Origin: CSP1-5 sp964348275
GTDB lineage: Bacteria > Methylomirabilota > Methylomirabilia > Methylomirabilales > CSP1-5
Direction: 5' to 3'
Length of the DNA: 64,000 nucleotides
NCBI GenBank assembly: GCA_964348275.1
Contig: CAYGBT010000005.1
Span: 1 to 64,000, forward strand
Part shown: piece by piece, positions 1 to 7,543 of the stretch
Layout of the letters: each line of letters opens with the position of its first letter
How positions within the stretch are numbered: position 1 is the stretch's first letter
Notes under the pieces: model-generated
What the model was told of the DNA's origin: nothing
What the model saw: the letters and a program-made list of their open reading frames with translations, nothing else
Databases searched by the model: none
Program-made: the position numbers and the translations under genes

Positions 1-802
1 CGTCCACCATACGGACCAGGAGCGGACAGGGACGGTACTTCGGTTCCCCAAAACCATCCTGAAGAGTCTGCATGACGGCCAGGCAGACGTCAAGGCCGAT
101 CAGATCGGCCAAGGCCAAAGGACCCATCGGATGGTTGGCCCCGAGTTTCATCACGGTGTCGATGGCCTCGGCGGTTCCTATCCCCTCCATCAGGGCGTAG
201 ATGGCCTCGTTGATCATGGGCAAGATGATTCGATTCGCGAGAAAACCCGGATAATCGTTGGCCTCTACGGAGGTCTTGCCTAACCGCTCGGCCAGTTGGC
301 GAGTGATGGCAACCGTCTCTTCCTCGGTGGCGAAGCCCCGGATAATCTCTACCAACCGCATGATGGGGACTGGGTTGAAGAAGTGCATCCCGATGACTCT
401 CGCAGGACTTGAAGTGGATGAAGCGATCTTGGTGATGGGGATAGACGACGTGTTCGTAGCCAGGATCACTTCAGGTCTGCACACCCGGTCGAGTTCCTCA
501 AAAACACCCTTCTTGACCGAAAAGTCTTCGGCGACTGCCTCGATGACAAAGTCAGCAGGCGCGCAATCGGAGAGGGCAGTCGTTAGGGTGAGGTTTTTGA
601 GCATCTCCTCCTTCTGTACCTCGGTGAGCTTTCCTTTCTCCACCCCCTTGGAGAGGCCGGCGGCAATCCGATTCCGGGCCCGTTCGAGGATATCCTTTGC
701 CACATCCTCAAGGAGGACCTGGAAGCCTCCCTGCAGGGCTACTTGGGCGATCCCGTGTCCCATGGTCCCCGCGCCGACAACGCCAATGACCTTGATCTCC
801 AT
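1..802 (-). CDS. hbd: 3-hydroxybutyryl-CoA dehydrogenase (C-terminus cut by window edge)
   Basis: NAD(P)-dependent oxidation of 3-hydroxyacyl-CoA to 3-ketoacyl-CoA, typically acetoacetyl-CoA with 3-hydroxybutyryl-CoA. The protein opens MEIKVIGVVGAGTMGHGIAQ, with the Rossmann GxGxMG loop. It continues with IEAVAED, ATNTSSIPIT and a GMHFFNPVPIM segment holding the family's catalytic His. About 267 residues are visible of a usual 280-290, so only the end is lost. The gene lies 55 bp downstream of a thiolase in the same direction, consistent with one unit converting acetyl-CoA, acetoacetyl-CoA and 3-hydroxybutyryl-CoA. The ATG is preceded by a GGAGGGATTGAAGG ribosome-binding region. Confidence 0.93.
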   Translation of the reverse strand, partial: MEIKVIGVVGAGTMGHGIAQVALQGGFQVLLEDVAKDILERARNRIAAGLSKGVEKGKLTEVQKEEMLKNLTLTTALSDCAPADFVIEAVAEDFSVKKGVFEELDRVCRPEVILATNTSSIPITKIASSTSSPARVIGMHFFNPVPIMRLVEIIRGFATEEETVAITRQLAERLGKTSVEANDYPGFLANRIILPMINEAIYALMEGIGTAEAIDTVMKLGANHPMGPLALADLIGLDVCLAVMQTLQDGFGEPKYRPCPLLVRMVD

Positions 803-857
803 CCTTCAATCCCTCCACCCAAGGTCCAATCTGCTTGGGCCGTTGATGCTTCGCCCC

Positions 858-2036
858 TCAGACTTTCTCTACGATGAGGGCAATCCCCTCTCCACCACCG
901 AGGCAGAGGGCACAAAGTCCCCGTCGGGCCTGGCGTTCTTGCATGAGATGCAAGAGGGTGGTCAGGATGCGGGCTCCTGTGGCACCAATGGGATGACCCA
1001 ACGCCACCACTCCCCCGTTGACGTTCACGCGGTCTTCCCTCAATCCCAGGATCTGGCAATTGGCGAGGGCGACTACGGCAAAGGCCTCATTGATTTCAAA
1101 GAGGTCAATGTCTTCGGCGCTCAAACCAGTCTTCTTGAAAACCTGCTTGACCGCCTCTGCCGGCGCGATCGTAAACCACTCTGGAGCCAGGGCGGCCTGG
1201 GCATATCCCACGATCCGGGCCAACGGTTTGATCCCCAGTTGGGCGGCGCGCTTTCCCGACAACACGGTGACCGCTGCCGCCCCGTCGTTCACGGACGGAG
1301 CGTTCGCCGCTGTGATCGTCCCGCCCTCCTTGAACGCCGGCTTCAACGTGGGAATCTTTTCCAGCGCGAGTCGGTTGGGCTCTTCATCCTCTGCGACGAC
1401 CGTCGTCTCACCCTTTCGCCCAGGCACGGGGACCGGAATGATTTCGGCTTTGAAGTGTCCCTCGCGCTGGGCGGTCAAGGCTCGCATATAGCTCTGCAAC
1501 GCGTATCGATCCTGCTCCTCCCGAGACACCTCATATCGTTCAGCGCACATCTCCCCGCACATGCCGACGTGCATATCATTCAGGACGTCCCAAAGGCCAT
1601 CCTGGATCATGCCGTCGATGAGCTGTCCGTGCCCCAAGCGATACCCGGTCCGGGCCTTGTCCAACAGGTATGGCGCCCGGCTCATGCTCTCCATCCCGCC
1701 GGCCACAATGATCTGCGCATCCCCACTCCGGATGGCCTGGGACGCCATGGTAACCGCCTTGAGGGCGGACCCACACACTTTGTTGATGAGGGTTGCGCCA
1801 ACTGACTCCGGCAAGCCGGCCGCAATCGCTGCTTGCCGGGCTGGGGCCATTCCCATCCCGGCGCTCACCACGTTGCCGAGATAGACCTCGTCCACCTGCG
1901 CTGGCTCGAGGTGTGCGCGGCCCAGCGCTTCGGCGACGACCAGACCCCCTAACCGGGGTGCTGGAACCGACGCCAACGTTCCGTTGAAACTTCCGACGGG
2001 AGTCCGGACAGCACTCCCGATGACAACATCATCCAT
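858..2036 (-). CDS. atoB: acetyl-CoA C-acetyltransferase (thiolase)
   Basis: Condenses two acetyl-CoA to acetoacetyl-CoA, or runs the reverse thiolysis. With the start at MDDVVIGSAVRTP the protein is 392 aa. All three catalytic residues fall where the Zoogloea enzyme has them: nucleophile Cys88 in NKVCGSALK, His348 in GHPIG and Cys378 in CLGGGEG. An open frame continues upstream without homology; the ATG at 2036 is chosen because GGAAGGAG lies just before it and the family begins here. It is a paralogue of the thiolase at 4121 with identical length. A 54-aa zinc-ribbon gene precedes it and a 3-hydroxybutyryl-CoA dehydrogenase follows. Confidence 0.94.
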   Translation of the reverse strand: MDDVVIGSAVRTPVGSFNGTLASVPAPRLGGLVVAEALGRAHLEPAQVDEVYLGNVVSAGMGMAPARQAAIAAGLPESVGATLINKVCGSALKAVTMASQAIRSGDAQIIVAGGMESMSRAPYLLDKARTGYRLGHGQLIDGMIQDGLWDVLNDMHVGMCGEMCAERYEVSREEQDRYALQSYMRALTAQREGHFKAEIIPVPVPGRKGETTVVAEDEEPNRLALEKIPTLKPAFKEGGTITAANAPSVNDGAAAVTVLSGKRAAQLGIKPLARIVGYAQAALAPEWFTIAPAEAVKQVFKKTGLSAEDIDLFEINEAFAVVALANCQILGLREDRVNVNGGVVALGHPIGATGARILTTLLHLMQERQARRGLCALCLGGGEGIALIVEKV

Positions 2037-2052
2037 CGTGGGTCTCCTTCCC

Positions 2053-2217
2053 CTATTTTGAGCGTTGCGGGCTTTCCTGGCCCCGCGCGACACCTGCTCG
2101 GTTCTTTTTGTGCCTCGAGAGGCGTTTCTCGATCTCGTGGCGACAGCGCGGGCAGCGAACACCAAGATGGTAGCCGTGGTCCCAGCAGAATCTTTCCTCA
2201 ATCTGTATAGCCCACAT
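2053..2217 (-). CDS. 54-aa zinc-ribbon-like small protein
   Basis: A short gene with a strong ribosome-binding site: GAGGAGGAGG ends 4 bases before the ATG. The product starts MWAIQIEERFCWDHGYH and continues with VRCPRCRHEIEKRL and a basic tail. One CxxC pair (C22, C25) plus C11, H14 and H17 could bind one zinc ion as a half or full ribbon. It ends 16 bp before the thiolase start and is the first gene after a good promoter, so it is translated as leader gene of the thiolase-dehydrogenase unit. I do not recognise a named family. Function is unknown; nucleic-acid or protein binding is a guess from the basic, cysteine-bearing composition. Confidence 0.6.
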   Translation of the reverse strand: MWAIQIEERFCWDHGYHLGVRCPRCRHEIEKRLSRHKKNRAGVARGQESPQRSK

Positions 2218-2317
2218 TTGGCCTCCTCCTCATAACTCATATTTAGAAACGAGACAACAGGGACTTTACTTCCGGTCCCTTCACCTGACCCCGGTACGGG
2301 AGACTCGATTCGCCGCC

Positions 2318-2346
2318 AATATAACACAATGCGTTAATGTGGTCAA
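2318..2346 (-). promoter_or_regulatory. Sigma-70-type promoter for the zinc-ribbon/thiolase/hbd unit
   Basis: Read on the minus strand, TTGACC (2346-2341) and TATATT (2323-2318) are separated by 17 bp. They lie about 100 bp upstream of the small zinc-ribbon gene. The surrounding DNA is AT-rich and holds two CTTCGCA copies just upstream, which might be regulatory. Confidence 0.6.
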
Positions 2347-2480
2347 GGGTTTCCTGCGAAGCATTATATTTTTAATGCGAAGAGTCATATTTTTGGTTTT
2401 CAAGGTAAAAAGCCTCTCGTTGAGCAAGCTATCGAGGAACGAGGCAGGCACAATAGAGGTGGGAGACACAGCGGGTGACG

Positions 2481-3008
2481 CTAGGGAGTCTCAACCAGCC
2501 TATTCTCCGTCTTTTTAAGCTTTCTTTCGAGCCGCTCAAGACTCTCCCTGAGCGACTCCACTTCGGCCTTGAGAGAGGCATGGGCGGACTCCTCGGGTTG
2601 CTCCCGTGATGAGGCACCTGGGGCCTGATCGAGGGTCCACCCCGGAGGCATCCATCCCCGCATCGTCAATTCCCGCCAGAGCTTGCCTGCCTCTGCCTGG
2701 GTGGCCATAAGGGCTTCCAGGTTGGATGAAAGCTGCCTCTGGAATAGGTCTCGGAGGGATTCCCCATATTGGATCAGTTGGTGGAGGAAGCTGACCGGCA
2801 GGAAGTGGGTCCGTTTCTCCTCCTCCAGAATGATGTGCGCTAACGTGACGGTGGTCAGGTCTTCGTGCGAGGAGGTATCTACGACTTTGACCTGCTTCCC
2901 CTCACGGATGAGGGCTGCTATCTCCTCGAGGGTAATATAGCAGCTCCGATTGGTGTCGTAGAGCTTTCGGTTGCTATACTTTTTTATAAGGAGTGGAGCC
3001 TCCGTCAT
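2481..3008 (-). CDS. phaR: Polyhydroxyalkanoate synthesis repressor PhaR
   Basis: DNA-binding regulator that in Paracoccus and Cupriavidus represses phasin and its own gene and is released by PHA polymer. Residues about 8-65 form the conserved N-terminal domain (KKYSNRKLYDT, YITLEEIA, VVDTSSHEDLT). It is followed by the PHB-accumulation segment (FLPVSFLHQLIQYGESL) and a C-terminal coiled coil rich in Glu, Lys and Leu from about 140. At 175 aa it has the usual length. It starts 63 bp after phaB in the same direction. It is the obvious candidate to bind the tandem repeats at 3986 and 6702, but that link is inference. Confidence 0.92.
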   Translation of the reverse strand: MTEAPLLIKKYSNRKLYDTNRSCYITLEEIAALIREGKQVKVVDTSSHEDLTTVTLAHIILEEEKRTHFLPVSFLHQLIQYGESLRDLFQRQLSSNLEALMATQAEAGKLWRELTMRGWMPPGWTLDQAPGASSREQPEESAHASLKAEVESLRESLERLERKLKKTENRLVETP

Positions 3009-3071
3009 CGAAATACCCTTCCGGGGATGGGCCCACGATTTTCGTTTCCCCTGACGGGAGAATAGACCTCA

Positions 3072-3815
3072 TCATACATACATCCCGCCGTTCACGCTCA
3101 GGACGTGGCCGGTGATGTAGCTCGTATCATCGGAGGCCAGAAAGACCACCGCTTTCGCCACTTCCTCCGGCTTGCCGAACCGCCGCATGGGGATCTGGAC
3201 GAGGACCCTCTCCCGTACGTCGCCGGGGGTGTGGGTCACCATATCGCTCTCAATGAATCCCGGCGCCACGGCGTTGACGGTGATCCCCTTTCCGGCTAAC
3301 TCCCTGGCCAACGTTTTCGTCATGCCGATGAGCGCCGCCTTGGCCGCCGCATAGTTTGTCTGGCCGTAGTTTCCCATCTGACCAACAACGGACGAGATGT
3401 TGATGATCCTGCCGTAGCCTCTCGCCTTCATCCCCATGACAAAAGCCTTCGTGCAGTGGAAGGCCCCGTCCAGGTCCACCGAGAGTACAGCCCTCCAGGT
3501 TTCATAATCCATATTGGCAAAGCTCTTATCGCGATTAATGCCGGCGTTGTTCACCAAAATGTCCACCCGGTCAAACCGGTGGAGTATCGCGTCTCGCATG
3601 CGGAGAACCTGCTCGGGATTGCTGATATCCGCCTGACAGATCTCGACCGCCCTTCCCATCCTTTCGATTGCCTGGGCGACCTCCTCGGCCGAGGCTTTGT
3701 TCCGCTGGTAGTTGAAGGCTACGTCGGCTCCCTCCTCGGCCAGGGCTAACGCGATCGCCCGGCCGATCCCCCGGGAACCCCCGGTCACCATGGCAACTCG
3801 CCCCTTTAGCCTCAT
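3072..3815 (-). CDS. phaB: Acetoacetyl-CoA reductase / 3-oxoacyl reductase (SDR family)
   Basis: Short-chain dehydrogenase reducing acetoacetyl-CoA to (R)-3-hydroxybutyryl-CoA, the PHA monomer. It has the TGGSRGIG cofactor loop (residues 11-18), NNAG, and the catalytic Ser142, Tyr155 and Lys159 (YAAAK). The 247-aa length fits both PhaB and FabG, which sequence alone does not separate; the adjacent phaR, thiolase and phaJ genes favour PhaB. It is divergent from the thiolase-phaJ unit, with a 305-bp shared intergenic region. It lies 63 bp upstream of phaR, probably on the same transcript. Confidence 0.88.
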   Translation of the reverse strand: MRLKGRVAMVTGGSRGIGRAIALALAEEGADVAFNYQRNKASAEEVAQAIERMGRAVEICQADISNPEQVLRMRDAILHRFDRVDILVNNAGINRDKSFANMDYETWRAVLSVDLDGAFHCTKAFVMGMKARGYGRIINISSVVGQMGNYGQTNYAAAKAALIGMTKTLARELAGKGITVNAVAPGFIESDMVTHTPGDVRERVLVQIPMRRFGKPEEVAKAVVFLASDDTSYITGHVLSVNGGMYV

Positions 3816-3985
3816 TGCATCATCCTCCCCTCTTGACGGCTCCCTGAGGGCCTTTCACGAAGAATATACCACCGCCTCGGATTCGAAGGCAATCTCCAAT
3901 CCGAACATTATAATACATTAATTGTAAAGGCATTTCCTTGTAACATCGAGCCTGGGCAAATGGCAAAAACGTGGCCTTGACGGGT

Positions 3986-4013
3986 ATGACGCACCTGCTA
4001 TGACGCAACTGCT
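3986..4013 (+). repeat. Tandem 14-bp operator-like repeats, copy 1
   Basis: Two directly adjacent 14-mers, ATGACGCACCTGCT (3986-3999) and ATGACGCAACTGCT (4000-4013), fit ATGACGCNNNTGCT. Each contains the palindromic core GCANNTGC. The pair ends 9 bp before a TTGACA box. The same pair with the same 9-bp gap recurs at 6702-6729. The position suggests an operator or activator site; TGC/GCA-rich sites are known for PhaR regulators. Confidence 0.75.
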
Positions 4014-4022
4014 AAAAATGGC

Positions 4023-4052
4023 TTGACACTGGAACGGGCATTGCACTGTAAT
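4023..4052 (+). promoter_or_regulatory. Promoter of the thiolase-phaJ unit
   Basis: TTGACA (4023-4028) is followed after 18 bp by TGTAAT (4047-4052). The thiolase ATG is 68 bp further on. The perfect -35 box sits 9 bp after the tandem 14-mers, so a bound regulator would touch RNA polymerase. Confidence 0.65.
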
Positions 4053-4120
4053 AATTATAGAGGGATCGTGCAGATCTCTCCACTGAATTGACGAGAAAAA
4101 CTGAAAAGGGGTGGAAGAAA

Positions 4121-5299
4121 ATGGAGCCGGCCGTAATCGTAAGTGCAGTCAGGACCCCCATCGGCACGTTTAATGGGTCCTTAAAGACCGTCCCGGCAAT
4201 AAAGCTTGGGGCCCTCGTCGCCGCCGAGGCGGTGAAGCGGGCTAATGTGGAGTGCCACCAGGTGGACGAGTTGATTGTGGGCAATATCCTCCAGGCGGGC
4301 CTCGGCCTCAACCCGGCTCGCGTCGTGGGGGTCGAGGCCGGGTTTCCCATCGAGGTGCCCGCGTACACACTCAACAAGGCTTGCGGCTCGAGCATCAAAG
4401 CAGTCACCCTGGGGGCTCAAAGCATCCTGCTGGGCGAGGCGGAAGTCGTGGTGGCAGCGGGTATGGAGAGTATGAGCACGGCCCTCTATTACGTCCGGCG
4501 GGGGCGATGGGGACAGCGGTTGGGGCACGGCGAGCTCGAGGATGCGCTGTTCGCGGACGGCCTAACCTGCCCCATTACGTTTGTCCATATGGGAGCCACC
4601 ACCGAGCAAATTGCCCAAAAGTACCGGATCGGTCGAGACGAGCAGGATCGCTTCGCCTTGAAAAGCCAGGAGAAAGCCCAGCAGGCCCTCAAGGCCGGAA
4701 AGTTTCAGGCCGAGACCGTCCCGGTTCAGGTTCCGCAGCCGAAGGACGAGCCTCTCCTGTTCGCCCACGATGAGCACCCGCGGGAGACAACCTTAGAGAA
4801 GCTGGCCAAGCTGAAACCGGCCTTTCAGGACGAAGGGAGCATCACGGCGGGAAACGCCTCCGGGATCAACGATGGGGCCGCGGCAGTCGTGGTCACGTCC
4901 ATGAAAAAGGCTGAGGCGCTCGGGCTCAAACCGTTGGCGGCTATCCGAAGCTCAGCCTCGGCAGGGGTCGATCCGAGCCTTATGGGGATGGGACCAGTCC
5001 CGGCCTGCCAGAAGGCGCTCGAAAAGGCCGGGCTCAAGCCGGAAGAGATCGACCTGTACGAGATCCATGAGGCCTTTGCTGCGCAAGTGCTGGGCGTCTT
5101 GCGGGAGTTCCCGGTTCCGGAGGAAAAGCTCAACGTTCACGGCGGCGGCATCGCGCTGGGACACCCTATCGGAGCGAGCGGTGCGCGGATTCTCACGACC
5201 CTTCTGTATGCGCTCCACGATCGGGGTGGGCGCTACGGGTTGGCCACCGGCTGCATCGGCGGGGGCCAAGGGATCGCCATGGTGCTCGAGCGACTGTAG
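4121..5299 (+). CDS. phaA: Acetyl-CoA C-acetyltransferase (beta-ketothiolase)
   Basis: Second thiolase of the window, 392 aa from MEPAVIVSAVRTP. Catalytic Cys88 (NKACGSS), His348 (GHPIG) and Cys378 (CIGGGQG) are all present. The ATG at 4121 follows a GGGGTGGAAG ribosome-binding region; an ATG-less extension upstream to 4088 is unlikely to be used. phaJ starts 12 bp after its stop, so the two are co-transcribed. That pairing, with divergent phaB and phaR, suggests a role in PHA precursor supply. A decayed piece of a related gene is seen at 6853-6940. Confidence 0.94.
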   Translation: MEPAVIVSAVRTPIGTFNGSLKTVPAIKLGALVAAEAVKRANVECHQVDELIVGNILQAGLGLNPARVVGVEAGFPIEVPAYTLNKACGSSIKAVTLGAQSILLGEAEVVVAAGMESMSTALYYVRRGRWGQRLGHGELEDALFADGLTCPITFVHMGATTEQIAQKYRIGRDEQDRFALKSQEKAQQALKAGKFQAETVPVQVPQPKDEPLLFAHDEHPRETTLEKLAKLKPAFQDEGSITAGNASGINDGAAAVVVTSMKKAEALGLKPLAAIRSSASAGVDPSLMGMGPVPACQKALEKAGLKPEEIDLYEIHEAFAAQVLGVLREFPVPEEKLNVHGGGIALGHPIGASGARILTTLLYALHDRGGRYGLATGCIGGGQGIAMVLERL

Positions 5300-5311
5300 G
5301 GGGGACGCTCA

Positions 5312-5758
5312 ATGGGCGGTAAAAGTGTTGACGGGCTCGAGGTGGGGCAAAAGGGGGTCGTGGTCAAGACGATTACGGCGGCAGATATTCAGCAATACGC
5401 GACCCTCACTGGAGATACGAATCCGCTTCACACCGACCACGCCTTCGCCAAGGGGACGCGATTCGGAGAGCCCATCGCCCAGGGGATGCTCGCGGCCAGT
5501 GTGATTTCCGCGGCCATTGGCAGCCGGCTGCCTGGCCCCGGGACGATCTATCTCTCCCAGGAGCTCCGGTTTCTCAAGCCCGTCAAGGTCGGCGATACGG
5601 TCATCGCCCGGGTCGAAGTGACGGAACTGATCAGAGAGAAGAATCGCGTCCGCCTCAGGACGACCCTGCACAATCAACGCGGGGAACAGGTCATCGAAGG
5701 TTCTGCGCTGGTCATCCCGCCGACGGCGGACCACGGAAAAGAAACGCGGAAGGGCTAG
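5312..5758 (+). CDS. phaJ: (R)-specific enoyl-CoA hydratase (MaoC-like), copy 1
   Basis: Hydrates trans-2-enoyl-CoA to (R)-3-hydroxyacyl-CoA, linking beta-oxidation to PHA. The 148-aa hot-dog protein carries the hydratase-2 motif with Asp and His in TGDTNPLHTDHAFA, followed by GEPIAQGML and PGPGTIYLSQ. It is the partner of the preceding thiolase. A close paralogue lies at 6983-7417, with long identical blocks such as TITAADxxQxAxLTGD and NQRGEQVI. Confidence 0.9.
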   Translation: MGGKSVDGLEVGQKGVVVKTITAADIQQYATLTGDTNPLHTDHAFAKGTRFGEPIAQGMLAASVISAAIGSRLPGPGTIYLSQELRFLKPVKVGDTVIARVEVTELIREKNRVRLRTTLHNQRGEQVIEGSALVIPPTADHGKETRKG

Positions 5759-5872
5759 TCCCTCTCTACTCGCCCCCCTGCTTCAGGAACGCCTTGTTCT
5801 CCCTCGATGCACACTCCCGGGGACGAGAATTTGCCGGAACTCAAATGACCTGCGGATGCCAACGGGGGACCG

Positions 5873-6382
5873 TCACGAGCGGCGCACTCTCTTGCGCTGA
5901 GTCCTACGGACGCGGCCGCGCGATGAAGATTTCCCCCGCCGGGCAGAGGTCTTCTTTGAGGCGGCACTCTGCGATTGATATTTCAGAATGGTGGCCCGGA
6001 GCAGATCGATGGTACTGATAATCCCGACCAGGGTTGAGCCACGGAGAACCGGAAGGCAGCCGATGCGATGCTCCACCATCAGATCCGCCGCTGTCTCGGT
6101 CGGGGTCTTTGGGGTGACCGTGAAGACCTTTCGGGTCATCACGTCGCCGACCTTCACCTGAGTCCCCCAGGCCTGGAATCGCTCCTGCTCCTCAGGCACG
6201 GCGAGCGACGAGGGGAGCAACAGGCGGACATCCCGATCGCTGAGCATCCCGACGAGCCGCTTTCCTTGGACAACCGGGAGATGGCGGATCTCATGGGTCC
6301 GGAGCATCCTCAGGGCGTGCCAAATGCTGTCCTCAGAGCGGACCGTAATGGGCTTTACAGTCATATAGTGTTCGACCGCCAT
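5873..6382 (-). CDS. CBS-domain pair protein with basic C-terminal tail
   Basis: Two CBS domains occupy residues about 5-60 (VKPITVRSEDSIWHALRML, HLPVVQGKRLVGMLSDRDV) and 75-135 (VMTRKVFTVTPKTPTETAADL, GCLPVLRGSTLVGIIS). CBS pairs bind adenine nucleotides and act as energy or ligand sensors. After about 140 the protein ends in a Lys/Arg/Ser-rich tail that could contact nucleic acid. The ATG at 6382 (MAVEHYM) is preferred because AGGAGG lies 9 bases upstream; an upstream ATG would run through that site. It is convergent with phaJ and separates the two thiolase/phaJ promoter copies. Confidence 0.85.
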   Translation of the reverse strand: MAVEHYMTVKPITVRSEDSIWHALRMLRTHEIRHLPVVQGKRLVGMLSDRDVRLLLPSSLAVPEEQERFQAWGTQVKVGDVMTRKVFTVTPKTPTETAADLMVEHRIGCLPVLRGSTLVGIISTIDLLRATILKYQSQSAASKKTSARRGKSSSRGRVRRTQRKRVRRS

Positions 6383-6701
6383 CTCCGCCTCCTCCTCATC
6401 CATTGCGTCCGGCTACTTCCCCAGAGTCGCCCGCGGTCACGGAGAATCAGCCGTTGATTCTCTTGTCCCTCTGCTGCCTGCGCACCGGGTTTCCTATGGC
6501 AGAGAAGCAGCCTCGCCTCTCTGTCGCCCGTGTCAGGCATTACCATGCCTCCGGGTGTAAAGCAAGGCCAAATGGACGGCGGGGCCGACAAAGGCTGGAC
6601 CGCGACGCGTGAGAGGGGTTGTCTTTTTGATGATGGCCCACCGCGAGGCGGAGATGGAGTTCCTAAACGTGGCCACGCCGGAGTGCTTCCTGTTTGCGGT
6701 C
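6383..6701. other. Intergenic DNA, no gene seen
   Basis: Between the CBS gene start and the second tandem repeat pair I find no frame with family resemblance, no tRNA and no clear terminator. It must hold the CBS-gene promoter, but I see no convincing pair of boxes. Confidence 0.5.
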
Positions 6702-6729
6702 ATGACGCGAATGCTATGACGCATATGCT
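6702..6729 (+). repeat. Tandem 14-bp operator-like repeats, copy 2
   Basis: ATGACGCGAATGCT (6702-6715) and ATGACGCATATGCT (6716-6729) match the pair at 3986-4013 in sequence, order and spacing (9 bp) to the following TTGACA. Only the three central bases vary freely. Conservation in the otherwise diverged second locus suggests function. Confidence 0.75.
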
Positions 6730-6738
6730 AAAAAAGAC

Positions 6739-6768
6739 TTGACAATTGGAGCCTGCATTGAATAGTTA
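6739..6768 (+). promoter_or_regulatory. Promoter of the second phaJ unit
   Basis: TTGACA at 6739-6744 is exact. The -10 box is less certain: ATAGTT at 17 bp or TAGTTA at 18 bp. It is the counterpart of the promoter at 4023 in the duplicated segment. Confidence 0.5.
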
Positions 6769-6852
6769 CTGAATAATTGCAGCCAAAATCTATGACAATA
6801 TGCGTAAAGAGAGGATATAAGAAAGGCACAATCTTCAAGAAGACTAAGGGTC

Positions 6853-6940
6853 CTGGTGGGTGCTGAGGCCGTAAGCCGGCCCAAGCTGGAACCCCTCGCT
6901 TTACCAAAGCTGATCATCGGCAACATCCTCGGCGGCGGCC
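6853..6940 (+). pseudogene. Remnant of a thiolase gene (internal fragment)
   Basis: Read in one frame this piece gives LVGAEAVSRPKLE and then KLIIGNILGGG. The intact thiolase (residues about 32-60) reads LVAAEAVKRANVE and then ELIVGNILQAG. Roughly half of 29 aligned residues are identical. The first about 30 codons and everything after about residue 60 are missing, and phaJ copy 2 starts about 40 bp later. It is the internal scar of a copy of the promoter-thiolase-phaJ segment at 3986-5758. Confidence 0.65.
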
Positions 6941-6982
6941 AAACGGTCGCTCTGGTGGTTGCACTAAGTCAAGGAGGCGACG

Positions 6983-7417
6983 ATGGTCGGGAGGGGCATA
7001 GACCAGCTCGAGCTCGGACGGAAGGCCGTCATTGTCAAGACCATCACGGCTGCTGATGTGCGGCAATTTGCGAACCTGACTGGAGATCGGAACCCCTTAC
7101 ACTTGGACGGGGCCCTCGCCAGAGCCAGTCGGTTCGGGGAGCCGATTGCCCATGGGATGCTGTCGGCCAGCGTCATCTCCGCCGCCATCGGGGCCAAGCT
7201 CCCCGGTCCCGGGACGATCTATCTGTCCCAGGATCTTCGCTTTATGCGCCCCGTGAAGATTGGCGATACGCTCATCGCGGGGATCGAAGTGACCGAACTG
7301 AATAGAGAAAAGACCAGGGTCCGTCTCAGGAGGACCCTGAACAACCAGCGCGGGGAGCAGGTCATCGACGGTTCCGCACTGGTCATCCCACCAATGGACC
7401 ATCGGAAAGATAGTTAG
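6983..7417 (+). CDS. phaJ: (R)-specific enoyl-CoA hydratase (MaoC-like), copy 2
   Basis: A 144-aa hot-dog hydratase, a clear paralogue of the gene at 5312. The catalytic Asp and His lie in TGDRNPLHLDGALA, followed by GEPIAHGML and PGPGTIYLSQDL. A good AAGGAGG site precedes the ATG. It now stands alone behind the repeat-bearing promoter, because the thiolase between them has been deleted down to a fragment. Two copies may differ in chain-length preference, which sequence cannot tell. Confidence 0.9.
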   Translation: MVGRGIDQLELGRKAVIVKTITAADVRQFANLTGDRNPLHLDGALARASRFGEPIAHGMLSASVISAAIGAKLPGPGTIYLSQDLRFMRPVKIGDTLIAGIEVTELNREKTRVRLRRTLNNQRGEQVIDGSALVIPPMDHRKDS

Positions 7418-7476
7418 CGATACAATCCATCCTTCCCAGCCATCACCGTCTTTCTCGGCGTGGACACCCTCCTCCG

Positions 7477-7506
7477 TTGACAGTATGCGATCGCATCCCT
7501 TAAAAT
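7477..7506 (+). promoter_or_regulatory. Promoter of the ubiquitin-like operon with a palindrome in the spacer
   Basis: TTGACA (7477-7482) and TAAAAT (7501-7506) are 18 bp apart. Inside the spacer is a perfect 12-bp palindrome, ATGCGATCGCAT (7485-7496), ideally placed for a repressor or MerR-like regulator. The AAA+ gene start is 37 bp downstream. Confidence 0.65.
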
Positions 7507-7543
7507 AAGGGTCTTTGAGAGGAGATCTTTCCCAAGAAGGACG

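Noticed and set aside
258..1805. Long open frame opposite the thiolase and dehydrogenase genes
   Set aside because: It is the antisense shadow of two well-supported genes, spans their boundary and shows no family resemblance.
3901..3920. TATAAT-like box as a phaB promoter on the minus strand
   Set aside because: A -10-like box is present, but no -35 box lies at 16-18 bp, so I do not call a promoter.
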